Positions 44,777 through 53,510 of a stretch of 64,000 bases of DNA are shown piece by piece. Origin of the DNA: Rhodoferax sp. (GTDB lineage Bacteria; Pseudomonadota; Gammaproteobacteria; Burkholderiales; Burkholderiaceae_C); NCBI RefSeq assembly GCF_028688795.1, contig NZ_JAQTXM010000026.1:1-64000 (forward strand), written 5' to 3'. Made by a program: the position numbers and the translations under genes. The notes under the pieces are model-generated. The model did no database searches. It saw only the letters and a list, made by a program, of their open reading frames with translations, and was not told where the DNA came from. Every line of letters begins with the position of its first letter. Within the stretch, counting starts at the first letter, position 1.

Positions 44777-45936
44777 AGGTTTTAGTAAATGGTGTGCCGT
44801 TATTATCGCCATTGACTGGCATAGGCCAATATATTCGTCATTTGTTTGCCGCAATCGATCGCATGCAATTGGCCGAGGTATACATGCACTACGGATTGAG
44901 TATTGAAAAAGGTATTCATCTGCCAAGTGAGCGCACCGCGCAAACTTTGTCGCGCGTGAATGCCTTGGCACAACGTTTTGTGCCATATCCGCGGACGGCA
45001 CGTCGCTTGGCTGAAAAAGCCATGTTTGCCTACCAGACCAAATTTGCTTTACGTGATGCGCTCTATCACGAACCAAACTATGTGCCCATGCCTTTTGATG
45101 GGCCATTGGTGCTGACCATTTGCGATATGTCATGCTTCGATCACCCTGAAACACACCCGCAAGAGCGCGTGCGCTTGATGCAGGGCGAAATGCCCAAGGC
45201 GCTTGAGCGTGCTGATCATATTTTGGTGATTTCAGAATCATCAGGGCGCGCTTTGCAGCGTTGGTTTGATGTGCCATCTGAAAAAATAACGACGACTTAC
45301 CTGGCTGCAGATGCGCGATTTCGACCGTATGACCCAGTGGCTTTGGCCCAGCCACTAGCTGAGCTGAATTTGAGCGCGGGCGGTTACGTTTTGTGCGTGG
45401 GTACGCTTGAGCCGCGGAAAAATCTGACGACGTTGTTTGCTGCGTATGCCGGACTGCCTGCAGCACTGCGGCGTGAGTATCCCTTGGTCGTGGCGGGCAT
45501 GAGTGGCTGGAATACCCAGGAGCTTATGGCGTCTGCGCAGGCACTGATAGAAAAAGGTGAGTTGCGTTTGCTGGGTTATGTACCCGACGCGCTCATACCG
45601 CCGTTGTATGCCGGTGCAGCCGCTTTTTGTTATCCGTCGCGTTACGAGGGTTTTGGTTTGCCTGCGTTGGAGGCCATGGCCTCTGGTGTACCGGTGCTGA
45701 CCGCCAACCAAACCTCGTTGCCTGAGGTGGTAGGTGATGCGGGCTTGATGGTGGCGCCAGATGATGTGGAGGGCATGCGTGACAGTTTGCAGCGAATGTT
45801 GGAGGATCGTGTTTTCGCTCAAGCACTTAGCAAAAAGGGGCTGGAGCGTGCCAAGACTTTTAGTTGGGAGCGCTGTGCTCAGGAAACCGTAGGCGTGTAC
45901 AACCAGGTGATGAGGGACCGAGGACGTGTGGTATGA
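44773..45936 (+). CDS. GT4-family glycosyltransferase
   Basis: A 387-aa GT-B fold enzyme. The C-terminal donor domain carries GTLEPRKNLTTLFAAYAGLP and PSRYEGFGLPALEAMASGVP, the EX7E motif of GT4 retaining transferases. The N-terminal half (VNGVPLLSPLTGIGQYIRHL) is the acceptor domain of mannosyl/rhamnosyl transferases. A likely donor is a GDP-sugar from Gmd/Rmd (inference). I chose the ATG at 44773 (MKVLVNGVPL), overlapping the upstream stop by four bases. The stop overlaps the next gene in the same way, so three to four genes are translationally coupled. Confidence 0.88.
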   Translation: MKVLVNGVPLLSPLTGIGQYIRHLFAAIDRMQLAEVYMHYGLSIEKGIHLPSERTAQTLSRVNALAQRFVPYPRTARRLAEKAMFAYQTKFALRDALYHEPNYVPMPFDGPLVLTICDMSCFDHPETHPQERVRLMQGEMPKALERADHILVISESSGRALQRWFDVPSEKITTTYLAADARFRPYDPVALAQPLAELNLSAGGYVLCVGTLEPRKNLTTLFAAYAGLPAALRREYPLVVAGMSGWNTQELMASAQALIEKGELRLLGYVPDALIPPLYAGAAAFCYPSRYEGFGLPALEAMASGVPVLTANQTSLPEVVGDAGLMVAPDDVEGMRDSLQRMLEDRVFAQALSKKGLERAKTFSWERCAQETVGVYNQVMRDRGRVV

Positions 45937-47057
45937 GTAAACGCCGGGTCTTGCACCTGTACCGCACGTATTTTCCTGAAACCCAAGGCGGCTTGCAGGA
46001 GTCGATCCGGCAGTTGTGCCTGGCAACCACGCCGCTGGGTGTTGACAACGTGGTGTTTGCTTTGGCGCGAAACCCTGAGCCGGTCGAGATGACCTTGCCA
46101 GAGGGGCGCCTGGTGCGTGCGCGTTCCTGGTTCGAATTGGCTTCTTGCGACTTTGGTGCTTTGGCGGCGTTGCGGCGTTGCCGTGCCGAGGCTGACCAAT
46201 GCGACATCATTCAAATTCATTTCCCTTGGCCTTTTGCCGACATGCTGCTGCCCTTTATTCGGCGGCGTGGACAACCCGTGGTGGTGACTTATGTGTCAGA
46301 CATTGTTCGGCAGAACCAATCTGGGTTAGGGCAGCTCTACGCGCCGCTTCGCCGCTATTTGTTAGGCGCCGCGACTAAGGTGGTGGCTTCGTCGCCTAAC
46401 TACGCTCAAAGTAGCACGGTGTTGCGCGATTACCAGCACAAGCTCATGTGTATTCCGCACTGCCTGGTAGATGCGCAACCCGTCGACGCTTCGCTTTGTG
46501 ACCGCTGGCAGGCGCAGTTGGGCCGCAATTTCTTTTTGTTTGTAGGCGTGTTGCGCTATTACAAGGGGCTGGACTTTTTGTTGCAAGCAGCCCAACAGGT
46601 GAGCACGCCGATAGTTATCGTGGGTGACGGGCCTGAAGGCCCGCGCTTGCGCAGCTTGGCCAAGGCACTTGGGTTGACGCACGTGCATTTTCTGGGGGCC
46701 TTGGATGACGCCGACAAAAATGCGTTGATGGCCTTGTGCCGGGCGGTGGTGTTCCCTTCGCACTTGCGCTCTGAAGCCTTTGGCATCACCTTGCTTGAGG
46801 GCGCTCGCCAGGGCAAGCCCCTGATTTGTTGCGAAATCAGTACAGGCACCACCTGGGTCAATCGGCACAACGAGACCGGCTTGGTGGTGCCGCCAGCTAA
46901 TGCCGATGCTTTGGCTAACGCCATGAACCATTTAGCTGCAGATGATGCGTTGTGCCAGCGCCTGGGTGCAGGTGCTCGCCAGCGCTGGGAGCAGCACTTC
47001 AGGCCAGAAGTGGTTGGCGCGGCGTACCGTCAGCTTTATGACGATTTATTGGCTTAA
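45933..47057 (+). CDS. GT4-family glycosyltransferase
   Basis: A 374-aa GT-B fold enzyme. The N-terminal loop PETQGGLQESIRQLC is followed by the donor-side motifs GVLRYYKGLDFLLQAAQQ and PSHLRSEAFGITLLEGARQG, with the two Glu residues in the GT4 spacing. It is similar in type to WbpY/WbpZ-like rhamnosyl/mannosyl transferases, but the specificity cannot be read. I chose the ATG at 45933 with a four-base overlap of the upstream stop. The cyclase gene starts 18 bases after its end. Confidence 0.87.
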   Translation: MSKRRVLHLYRTYFPETQGGLQESIRQLCLATTPLGVDNVVFALARNPEPVEMTLPEGRLVRARSWFELASCDFGALAALRRCRAEADQCDIIQIHFPWPFADMLLPFIRRRGQPVVVTYVSDIVRQNQSGLGQLYAPLRRYLLGAATKVVASSPNYAQSSTVLRDYQHKLMCIPHCLVDAQPVDASLCDRWQAQLGRNFFLFVGVLRYYKGLDFLLQAAQQVSTPIVIVGDGPEGPRLRSLAKALGLTHVHFLGALDDADKNALMALCRAVVFPSHLRSEAFGITLLEGARQGKPLICCEISTGTTWVNRHNETGLVVPPANADALANAMNHLAADDALCQRLGAGARQRWEQHFRPEVVGAAYRQLYDDLLA

Positions 47058-47074
47058 GGCTTGAAGATACTGAC

Positions 47075-48910
47075 ATGACCAGTAGGGGCGCTCGCTTGTC
47101 AAGTGTCTGGTGGGTGCGCGCTGGCTTAGGTTTGTTGGCACTGGTGCTGGCGCTGGGTTTGGAATGGCTGCGTCCGCCCTGGTTGGGCCGGTTGGACGAA
47201 GGCCTGCGCGACGTTTTTTTGCGCCACACAGCAAGCCATCAGCACGAGGCGCGCTTGGTGGTGGTGGACATCAGTGAAGCAGCGTTGCGCGACATGGGCC
47301 CCTGGCCCTGGCCGCGCCAACGCGTGGCTGACTTGGTCGAGATTCTGCTGGGTACCTACGGTGCGCGTGCGGTGGGTCTGGACATTGTGTTTCCCGAGCC
47401 GGCAGACCCGCAAGGTGATGCCCGGTTGGCATCCCTTGCCCAACACGCGCCGCTGGTTTTGGCGCAAATTTTTGACTACACCTTGCGGGACGCATCCAAT
47501 GTGCAGGGCGTGTTGTCGGGTGGGCTGGCGCCGTCTGGCGTTGCAGGCTTTACGCAGGCCTTTGGCTACATTGGCAACCACGAAGGCCTGGCGCGGGCCC
47601 AATGTGTTGGCAATATTGGTTTTGTACCGGATGCAGATGGCGTGCTGCGCCACACGCCCACGCAGACTTTGTTTCAGGGGCAGGTGTATGTGCACTTTGC
47701 CAGTGCCATGCTGGCTTGCGGCGCTGACACCGCGCCTGGTTTGGGCGGGTTTGCCAATAGCCAAGGCTTGTGGCGTGTGCCTTACGCGCGTGACTTTTCG
47801 GCCTATACGGTCATTGCCGCCACCGACATCCTGAATGAGAGCGCGCCACGCGCCTTGCTGGCTGGGCGTTACGTGCTGGTGGGTTCTTCGGCATTGGGCC
47901 TGGGTGACCGGGTGAGTACGCCGCTGGCGCCGTTGACCAGCGGCGTCATGGTGCATGCCGCCAGCTTGTCGGGTCTTTTGGACATGGCAGAAGGCCACGC
48001 TCAATCGCCCTGGGCTGGGCGGGGGTGGTTGGTGGCTTGGTGCGTGTTGAGTATGGCGTTGGCCGTGTATTTGATGGCCAGGGTGGCGGCGTGGCAGGGG
48101 TTTATTTTGCTGCTGGCGTTGGTGCTTGGTTGGTTGGGTGTGGCGTTTTGGGGTGTGGCAAGGCAGGCCGAATGGTCGGTGACAGCGCCTTTGTTTGGGT
48201 ATTTTTTTCTGTTGGTAGCCGCCGTGCCACATGAGTGGTGGCAGGCCCAGCTCAGGGGCCGTCAGCTGCTGCGCTCGTTTTCGCACTATGTGGCCAAGCC
48301 GGTGCTAGATGAAATTGTGCGGCTGAATTTGCAACATAGCCTGAGCCCCAAGCTGTTGGACGTGACGGTGTTGGTGGCTGATATGGAGGGCTACACGCGG
48401 GCCACCTCGTCTTTGACTTTAGAGCAGGCCGCAGCGCTGACCAAAGATTTTTTGGCTTGCCTGACGCGCCCTGTGCTGGGCTGGCAGGGCACGCTGGACA
48501 AGTACACAGGCGATGGCTTGGTGGCTTTTTGGGGGGCACCACTGCCATGCCCAGACCAGGCTGACCGGGCGGTGAGCGCGGCGCTGGCCATTTTGGTCGA
48601 GGTAGAGGCGCTGAACAAGCGCCGCGCCCAGGAAGGGCTCATGCCGGTGCAAGTGCGCATTGGCATTGAGAGCGGTAGCGCTTTGGTGGGTGATTTGGGC
48701 ACAGCGTTTCGCAGCACTTACACGGCTGTGGGCGATTGCATTAATTTTGCGTCAAGGCTGGAGGCTGCCGCACGGTACTTGCCAACGCAGCTGGTCATTG
48801 GGCCCATTGCCCGGCGCCAATTGGTGCAGCACGCTACAAAATCGCTTGGGGAGATCAGCCTGCGCGACACCAGCACCACCATTGAGGTGTTTGCCGTGCA
48901 GGAAGATTAA
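47075..48910 (+). CDS. CHASE2-sensor adenylate cyclase
   Basis: A 611-aa membrane enzyme. Order: TM (about 13-30), extracytoplasmic CHASE2 (about 40-320, with WPWPRQRVADLVEIL and GARAVGLDIVF), three TM helices (about 320-400), and a class III cyclase domain (about 425-605). Metal Asp residues lie in VLVADMEGYTR and DKYTGDGLVAFWG; the Lys of DKYTGD and Asp of AVGDCINFASRLE are the adenine-selecting pair, and N...R of the latter stabilise the transition state. So it should make cAMP. It is the last gene of the glycan operon and could feed the Crp-like protein. Confidence 0.9.
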   Translation: MTSRGARLSSVWWVRAGLGLLALVLALGLEWLRPPWLGRLDEGLRDVFLRHTASHQHEARLVVVDISEAALRDMGPWPWPRQRVADLVEILLGTYGARAVGLDIVFPEPADPQGDARLASLAQHAPLVLAQIFDYTLRDASNVQGVLSGGLAPSGVAGFTQAFGYIGNHEGLARAQCVGNIGFVPDADGVLRHTPTQTLFQGQVYVHFASAMLACGADTAPGLGGFANSQGLWRVPYARDFSAYTVIAATDILNESAPRALLAGRYVLVGSSALGLGDRVSTPLAPLTSGVMVHAASLSGLLDMAEGHAQSPWAGRGWLVAWCVLSMALAVYLMARVAAWQGFILLLALVLGWLGVAFWGVARQAEWSVTAPLFGYFFLLVAAVPHEWWQAQLRGRQLLRSFSHYVAKPVLDEIVRLNLQHSLSPKLLDVTVLVADMEGYTRATSSLTLEQAAALTKDFLACLTRPVLGWQGTLDKYTGDGLVAFWGAPLPCPDQADRAVSAALAILVEVEALNKRRAQEGLMPVQVRIGIESGSALVGDLGTAFRSTYTAVGDCINFASRLEAAARYLPTQLVIGPIARRQLVQHATKSLGEISLRDTSTTIEVFAVQED

Positions 48911-48915
48911 TTTAT

Positions 48916-48978
48916 ATAAAAATAGCCTCTAGCCCTTTCATTTGTTTCGTAAGTAGCTAGTTTATTAATAGCAAAAAT
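48916..48978 (-). repeat. Dispersed intergenic repeat copy F
   Basis: The minus strand reads GCTATTAATAAACTAGCTAC, then TTACG, a spacer, AAAGGGCTAGAGGCT and a T-rich tail. It fills the convergent gap between the cyclase and tolC-like genes. Confidence 0.7.
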
Positions 48979-48991
48979 TCTGCTTCCAGGC

Positions 48992-50350
48992 TCAGTTTTG
49001 TAAGACCAGATTGACCGCCACCACTGCCTCGTCGTCAGCGCCCCCCACCAGTGCCAACAGCCTGATCTTCGAGATCAAGTACATGTAGCGTGCTTGCGCC
49101 AGGTCACGCAACACCACAACGCGTTGCTGCTCGGCATTCAAGATGTCGAGCACGGTGCGGCTACCGGCCTGAAATGACTTGTTGCTCGACAGCACCAGCT
49201 GGTCAGCTGAGCGCAGCGCTTGTTCCAGGGCTTTGATTTTTGGCATGTTTTCTGTCATACCGCGAAACTCTTTGTAAACACGCAGGCCAAGGTCACGCCG
49301 GCCGACCTCCAGGGTTTGCTCTGCACGGTCTTGTGAGGCAAGCGCTTGCCGAATCGATGCGTTCACGTAGCCGCCTGAAAAGATCGGAATATTCAGCTGC
49401 AGACCCACAGAGTTGTTGGTGTAGCGGTTGCTGGTGTTGGTGACGTTTTCGCTCGCGCTTTGCTGCCACTGCGCTACCGCATCAAGCGTGGGGTAGTGGC
49501 CCGATTTTGCCTTGTCAACCTCTTGGCGGGCAATCTCTACCCGCGCTTTCAATGACTGGATTTGGGGGCTGCTTTGCTCAGCGCGTGCCGTCCACGCGTC
49601 TAATTGATTGGGCTCGGGGTTGGTCAAGGTCAGGGCTTTGACGTTGAGCGTGGCAAGCTTGTCGATGGGCTGGTTGATCAAGCTTTGAAGCTGTTGCAAG
49701 GTGTAGCTGACGTTTTGACGCGCCTCAATTTCAAGTGCCACGTTCATGTCGATACGAGCTTGAGCATCGTCAATGTCGGTGCGCGTGCCAGAGCCAGCCG
49801 CCAAGGCCTTGCGGGCAGCATCCAATTGGGTGGTGTAAGCCACTTGCTGGGCCAGTACCAGGGCCAATTGGTCGTGGGTCAGCATGGCTTCAAAATAGGC
49901 GCTGCTGACCCGCACGGCCAGGTTTTGCTCTTCCAGTGCCAACGCTGCTTCAGCATCATCGACCTGGGCACGGGCCTGGCGGTATTGGGCTGCCAACTGG
50001 GGGCGGTAAAGCGGCTGACGCAAGGACACGGTTTTGTTGCTGCTGGGGTAGCCGGTGTGGGTGGTTTGCTCCTGCCCCAAAAAATTGGGCGTGGTGCTTT
50101 CCAGGTGGTTGTCGGTGCGGGACAGGTTGGCGCTGATGTTGGGCAGCATTTGTGACCGCGCTTGCGGCAGGCGTTCACGCTCGGCCGCCGCAGAGGCGCG
50201 TGCCGCCAGCAGGGTGGCGTCCTGTTTTTGGGCGGCAAGGTATACCTGCAGCAAGTCCATGGCTTGAACGGGTAAGCAAAGCCCCAGCAGGGCACTGCCC
50301 GCAACGAGCCAATGGGCCACCCGTTTGTTGTGTTGGATGTGGTGCTTCAT
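48992..50350 (-). CDS. TolC-family outer-membrane channel of type I secretion
   Basis: A 452-aa protein with a signal peptide (about 1-31, ending LCLPVQA) and two OEP repeats of long helices (QLAAQYRQARAQVDDAEAAL; FQAGSRTVLDILNAEQQRVV, the conserved TRxDVLxAE-like end). It forms the outer-membrane duct that docks to the HlyD-type adaptor encoded 4 bases upstream. Length and motifs fit TolC/PrtF (about 450 aa). It is the last gene of a four-gene secretion operon. Confidence 0.9.
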   Translation of the reverse strand: MKHHIQHNKRVAHWLVAGSALLGLCLPVQAMDLLQVYLAAQKQDATLLAARASAAAERERLPQARSQMLPNISANLSRTDNHLESTTPNFLGQEQTTHTGYPSSNKTVSLRQPLYRPQLAAQYRQARAQVDDAEAALALEEQNLAVRVSSAYFEAMLTHDQLALVLAQQVAYTTQLDAARKALAAGSGTRTDIDDAQARIDMNVALEIEARQNVSYTLQQLQSLINQPIDKLATLNVKALTLTNPEPNQLDAWTARAEQSSPQIQSLKARVEIARQEVDKAKSGHYPTLDAVAQWQQSASENVTNTSNRYTNNSVGLQLNIPIFSGGYVNASIRQALASQDRAEQTLEVGRRDLGLRVYKEFRGMTENMPKIKALEQALRSADQLVLSSNKSFQAGSRTVLDILNAEQQRVVVLRDLAQARYMYLISKIRLLALVGGADDEAVVAVNLVLQN

Positions 50351-50354
50351 GGGA

Positions 50355-51719
50355 TTACTCTTCTTTCATGGACGCAGCCAGGCGCTTGGTCAGCGGGCTG
50401 AGCAAATAAGTCAACATCGAACGCTCACCCGTCAAAAAGATCACTTCTACCGGCATGCCGGGTTGCAGCTGACGCTTGCCCAGCTGCTTGTAGCCTTCAG
50501 CGGTCACACCCACCCGTGCCAGGTAGTAACCCACACCGGTTTGTGGGTCAACCAGCACGTCGGCTGAGACGGAGGCAACCTTGCCATGCACCACCAACTG
50601 GGGCGTATGGGCAAAAGACGAGAATCGTACGTCGACCGGCATGTCTTTTTTGACGCGGTCGATCATGTGCGGCGCCACGCGGGCTTCGATCAGCAAGGCT
50701 TGGTCTTGTGGCACGATGTCCATCAGCTTTTGCCCGGGGCCAATAACGCCGCCCACGGTTTGAAAGGCGAGACCTACCACCTGGCCAGTGGCGGGTGATT
50801 TGATGTCAATGCGGCTGAGGTCATCTTTGGTCGCACGGAATTTTTCAGCATCACCGGGCACCTCGCGGCCAACCTCTGCCAACTGGGACTCAACCTCTTT
50901 GCGGTACTCTTGCTGGCGAACAATAGCGCGCTGTTGCAACTCTGCTACGGCGCGTTTGGCGCGGATGGTGTTGCCCAGCAGCTCGGCAATGCCAGAGCTG
51001 GCCTCTGAGTTCATGCGCTCCAGCTCCAACTGGCGGTTGCGCGGGGCGTAGCCTTCTTTGACCAAGCCACGCGTGTTGTTGAGCTCTTCGGCCAGCAGTG
51101 CTTGCTGGTTTTTGCGGTTGGCCAGCATGCTTTCGTAGGCTTGGATCAAGCCTTGTTGGCCTTGGATACTTTCGGCGGTGGATTGCAGGTCGGCCTGCAA
51201 CGCAGCACGGCGTGAGTTGAAGAGCTGCTCTTGCGTGAACACCACCTCACGCATTTGTGGGTCGTTGGCGGCTTGCACCACGTCCGGGTGGAAGCTGATT
51301 TTGCTGGCGCCCCGTTGCTCGGCCTGCAAGCGGCCTTCCATGGCGCGCAAGCCTACATAGCGCTGGCGTGCAGACTCAAAGTTGGCCCGAGCCACGGCTT
51401 CGTCCAGACGAATCAAAAGTTGGCCTTCTTTAACCAGGTCACCTTCACCGACCAAGACTTCCTTGACCAGGCCTCCGGTTAAATGCTGCACGGTTTTCCG
51501 CTTGGTGTCGATGGAGATCATGCCTTGGCTGGGCACACCTTCGTCCAATGGCGCCAGCCCGGCCCAGAGCAAAAACCCGCCAAAACCCAAGCCCAAGGCC
51601 CAGAGCCCGATGCGGGCGGCACGGCCGGTGTGCGCAGCAAGTTGCTGCGTGTCGGGTGCGGTATCAGTGGAGGAGGTTGCGCCTTGCGCAGTGTTTTTAA
51701 AAATATCTTTGATAGCCAT
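50355..51719 (-). CDS. HlyD-family membrane fusion protein (PrtE-like)
   Basis: A 454-aa protein. A cytoplasmic start and a single TM (about 36-56, IGLWALGLGFGGFLLWAGLA) are followed by a lipoyl-like start (SIDTKRKTVQHLTGGLVKEV), a long coiled-coil hairpin (about 110-290) and a beta-barrel end with the RspD signature PGMPVEVIFLTGERSMLTYL. It bridges the ABC transporter and the TolC channel. It is the adaptor of the PrtDEF/LapBCE kind, matching the double-ABC arrangement. It begins 28 bases after the second ABC gene. Confidence 0.9.
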   Translation of the reverse strand: MAIKDIFKNTAQGATSSTDTAPDTQQLAAHTGRAARIGLWALGLGFGGFLLWAGLAPLDEGVPSQGMISIDTKRKTVQHLTGGLVKEVLVGEGDLVKEGQLLIRLDEAVARANFESARQRYVGLRAMEGRLQAEQRGASKISFHPDVVQAANDPQMREVVFTQEQLFNSRRAALQADLQSTAESIQGQQGLIQAYESMLANRKNQQALLAEELNNTRGLVKEGYAPRNRQLELERMNSEASSGIAELLGNTIRAKRAVAELQQRAIVRQQEYRKEVESQLAEVGREVPGDAEKFRATKDDLSRIDIKSPATGQVVGLAFQTVGGVIGPGQKLMDIVPQDQALLIEARVAPHMIDRVKKDMPVDVRFSSFAHTPQLVVHGKVASVSADVLVDPQTGVGYYLARVGVTAEGYKQLGKRQLQPGMPVEVIFLTGERSMLTYLLSPLTKRLAASMKEE

Positions 51720-51747
51720 GACGGTCTCAGCAATCTATGTAAAAAAG

Positions 51748-53496
51748 TTAAGCGGGTAACGCCGTGGAACCCGGCACAGGTGTGAGGGTGGCTGGGGAAG
51801 CGGGGGCTGGGCGGGGTGTTTGCAGGGCAGCAATGACAGCATCACGCGGGCCATTGGCCACCACTTGGCCATCGCGCAAAATCAGCAGCCGGTCTGCCAC
51901 AGCAATGGCGCCTGGGCGGTGGGTGATCAAGAACACGCTGCTGCCTTTGGCCTTGAGTTGCGCAATGGCTGCAAACAGCGCTGCTTCACCGGCATCGTCA
52001 AGGTTGGCGTTGGGTTCATCCAGCACCACCAGTTGCGGGCTGTCATAAAGAGCGCGGGCCAGGCCAATGCGCTGGCGCTGGCCACCTGACAACAAGTTGC
52101 CAGCCTCGCCAATGGGCGTGTCGTAGCCTTTGGGGAAACGCAAAATCATGTCATGCAGGCCGGCGCTTTGAGCGGCTTCAATCACTTTGGCGGGGTCTAC
52201 TTCGCCAAAGCGCGCAATGTTTTCGGCAATGCTGCCTTCAAACAACTCAATGTCTTGCGGCAGGTAGCCCAAATAGGGGCCAAGTTCAACCCGGTTCCAG
52301 CCTTCAATGGGCAACTGGTCGAGCAGCACCGTGCCTGCCCGGTCGGGCCAGATGCCCATAAGCACGCGGGCCAGGGTGGATTTGCCCGAGCCTGAGGGGC
52401 CCAGCACGGCAGTGACAGTGCCCGCGGGCACTGTCAAGTTGATGTTTTTAAGGATCGGGTCAGCCCGGCCAGGTGCCGTGGCAAACACCTCTTGCAGTGT
52501 GACGGCACCTGTGGGGGCCACGCGTTTCAGGGCCGGGTCTCGCGCGGGGTAGTCAATGAGCATTTGCTCCAGGCGAGCAAATGCGAAGCGCATGCCGATG
52601 AACTGGCGCCAGCTGCCCACCATCATGTCAATGGGGGCCAGTGCTCGGGTCATGAGCACGTTGGCCGCGATCATGCCGCCGGGGGAGAGTTGGCCGTCAA
52701 TGACCAGCAAGGCGCCAGCGCCGAGGGATAGAGACTGCTGGGCGTAGCGAATGAACTTGCTCCAGGCCATGATGCGGTGGGTGAGTTGCTGGGCCTCGCT
52801 GCTTTTGTCAAGGTGAATTTGGTGCCGCGCCGCCCAACGGTTGCGCAGGTTGTGCACCATGCCCATGGATTCAAGCACTTCAGCATTGCGCAGCTTGCCT
52901 TGCAAAAATGCACCAGCGTCGGCGCCGGCTTTGGTGGCGGCCTCAGACGGGGCCAGCGTGTGCCGGTGACCAAACCAAGCCAGCGAGGCTTGAATGATGG
53001 CAAACACGATGCCCAGCACGCCCAGCCAAGGGTGCAGAAAGAACAGCACCGCCATGTAAATGGGGGCCCAGGGGGCATCAAAAAACGCAAAGATGCCGTT
53101 GCCGGTTAAAAACTGACGGATCTGGATCAGGTCGCCAAAAGCGCGCGATGGGCTGGCACCGGCCTGGCTCAAATGGGCCTCAAAGCTGGCGTTAAAGACT
53201 TGCGTGCTGAGCTGCTCGTCCAGCCGTACGCCGGTGCTGACCAGCAGGCGTGAGCGCATCCACTCGGCGAACGCCATCACGGCAAATAAAAACAAGGCCA
53301 GCAGCGACATGGCGATCAAGGTGAGCTCGCTCTGGCTGGCCAGCACGCGGTCATAAACCTGCAACATGTAGATCGTGGGCGTCAGCATGAGCACATTGGC
53401 AATCATGCTGAAGGCGCCAACGATCAAAAATTCGCGCCGGAACGCCCACAAGGTGGAAGTTAGCTCGCTTCGTTTGAAAAATTCAGGTGTTTTCAT
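51748..53496 (-). CDS. Type I secretion ABC permease/ATPase, second copy
   Basis: A 582-aa half transporter. Six TM helices (about 20-310) are followed by an ATPase with VLGPSGSGKSTLARVLMGIW, LSGGQRQRIGLARALYDSPQ and LVVLDEPNANLDDAGEAALF. It has no N-terminal peptidase or CLD domain, so it is of the PrtD type that exports proteases and S-layer proteins via C-terminal signals. It is about 14 bases downstream of a paralogue, and the two could form a heterodimer. The C-terminus is a Pro/Ala-rich tail (RPAPASPATLTPVPGSTALP). Confidence 0.9.
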   Translation of the reverse strand: MKTPEFFKRSELTSTLWAFRREFLIVGAFSMIANVLMLTPTIYMLQVYDRVLASQSELTLIAMSLLALFLFAVMAFAEWMRSRLLVSTGVRLDEQLSTQVFNASFEAHLSQAGASPSRAFGDLIQIRQFLTGNGIFAFFDAPWAPIYMAVLFFLHPWLGVLGIVFAIIQASLAWFGHRHTLAPSEAATKAGADAGAFLQGKLRNAEVLESMGMVHNLRNRWAARHQIHLDKSSEAQQLTHRIMAWSKFIRYAQQSLSLGAGALLVIDGQLSPGGMIAANVLMTRALAPIDMMVGSWRQFIGMRFAFARLEQMLIDYPARDPALKRVAPTGAVTLQEVFATAPGRADPILKNINLTVPAGTVTAVLGPSGSGKSTLARVLMGIWPDRAGTVLLDQLPIEGWNRVELGPYLGYLPQDIELFEGSIAENIARFGEVDPAKVIEAAQSAGLHDMILRFPKGYDTPIGEAGNLLSGGQRQRIGLARALYDSPQLVVLDEPNANLDDAGEAALFAAIAQLKAKGSSVFLITHRPGAIAVADRLLILRDGQVVANGPRDAVIAALQTPRPAPASPATLTPVPGSTALPA

Positions 53497-53510
53497 GGGG
53501 GGTGTGGCGG

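Noticed and set aside
44636..45466. 276-aa minus-strand frame opposite the small membrane protein and glycosyltransferase
   Set aside because: Overlaps two better-supported genes in an operon with ATGA overlaps; composition is not protein-like.
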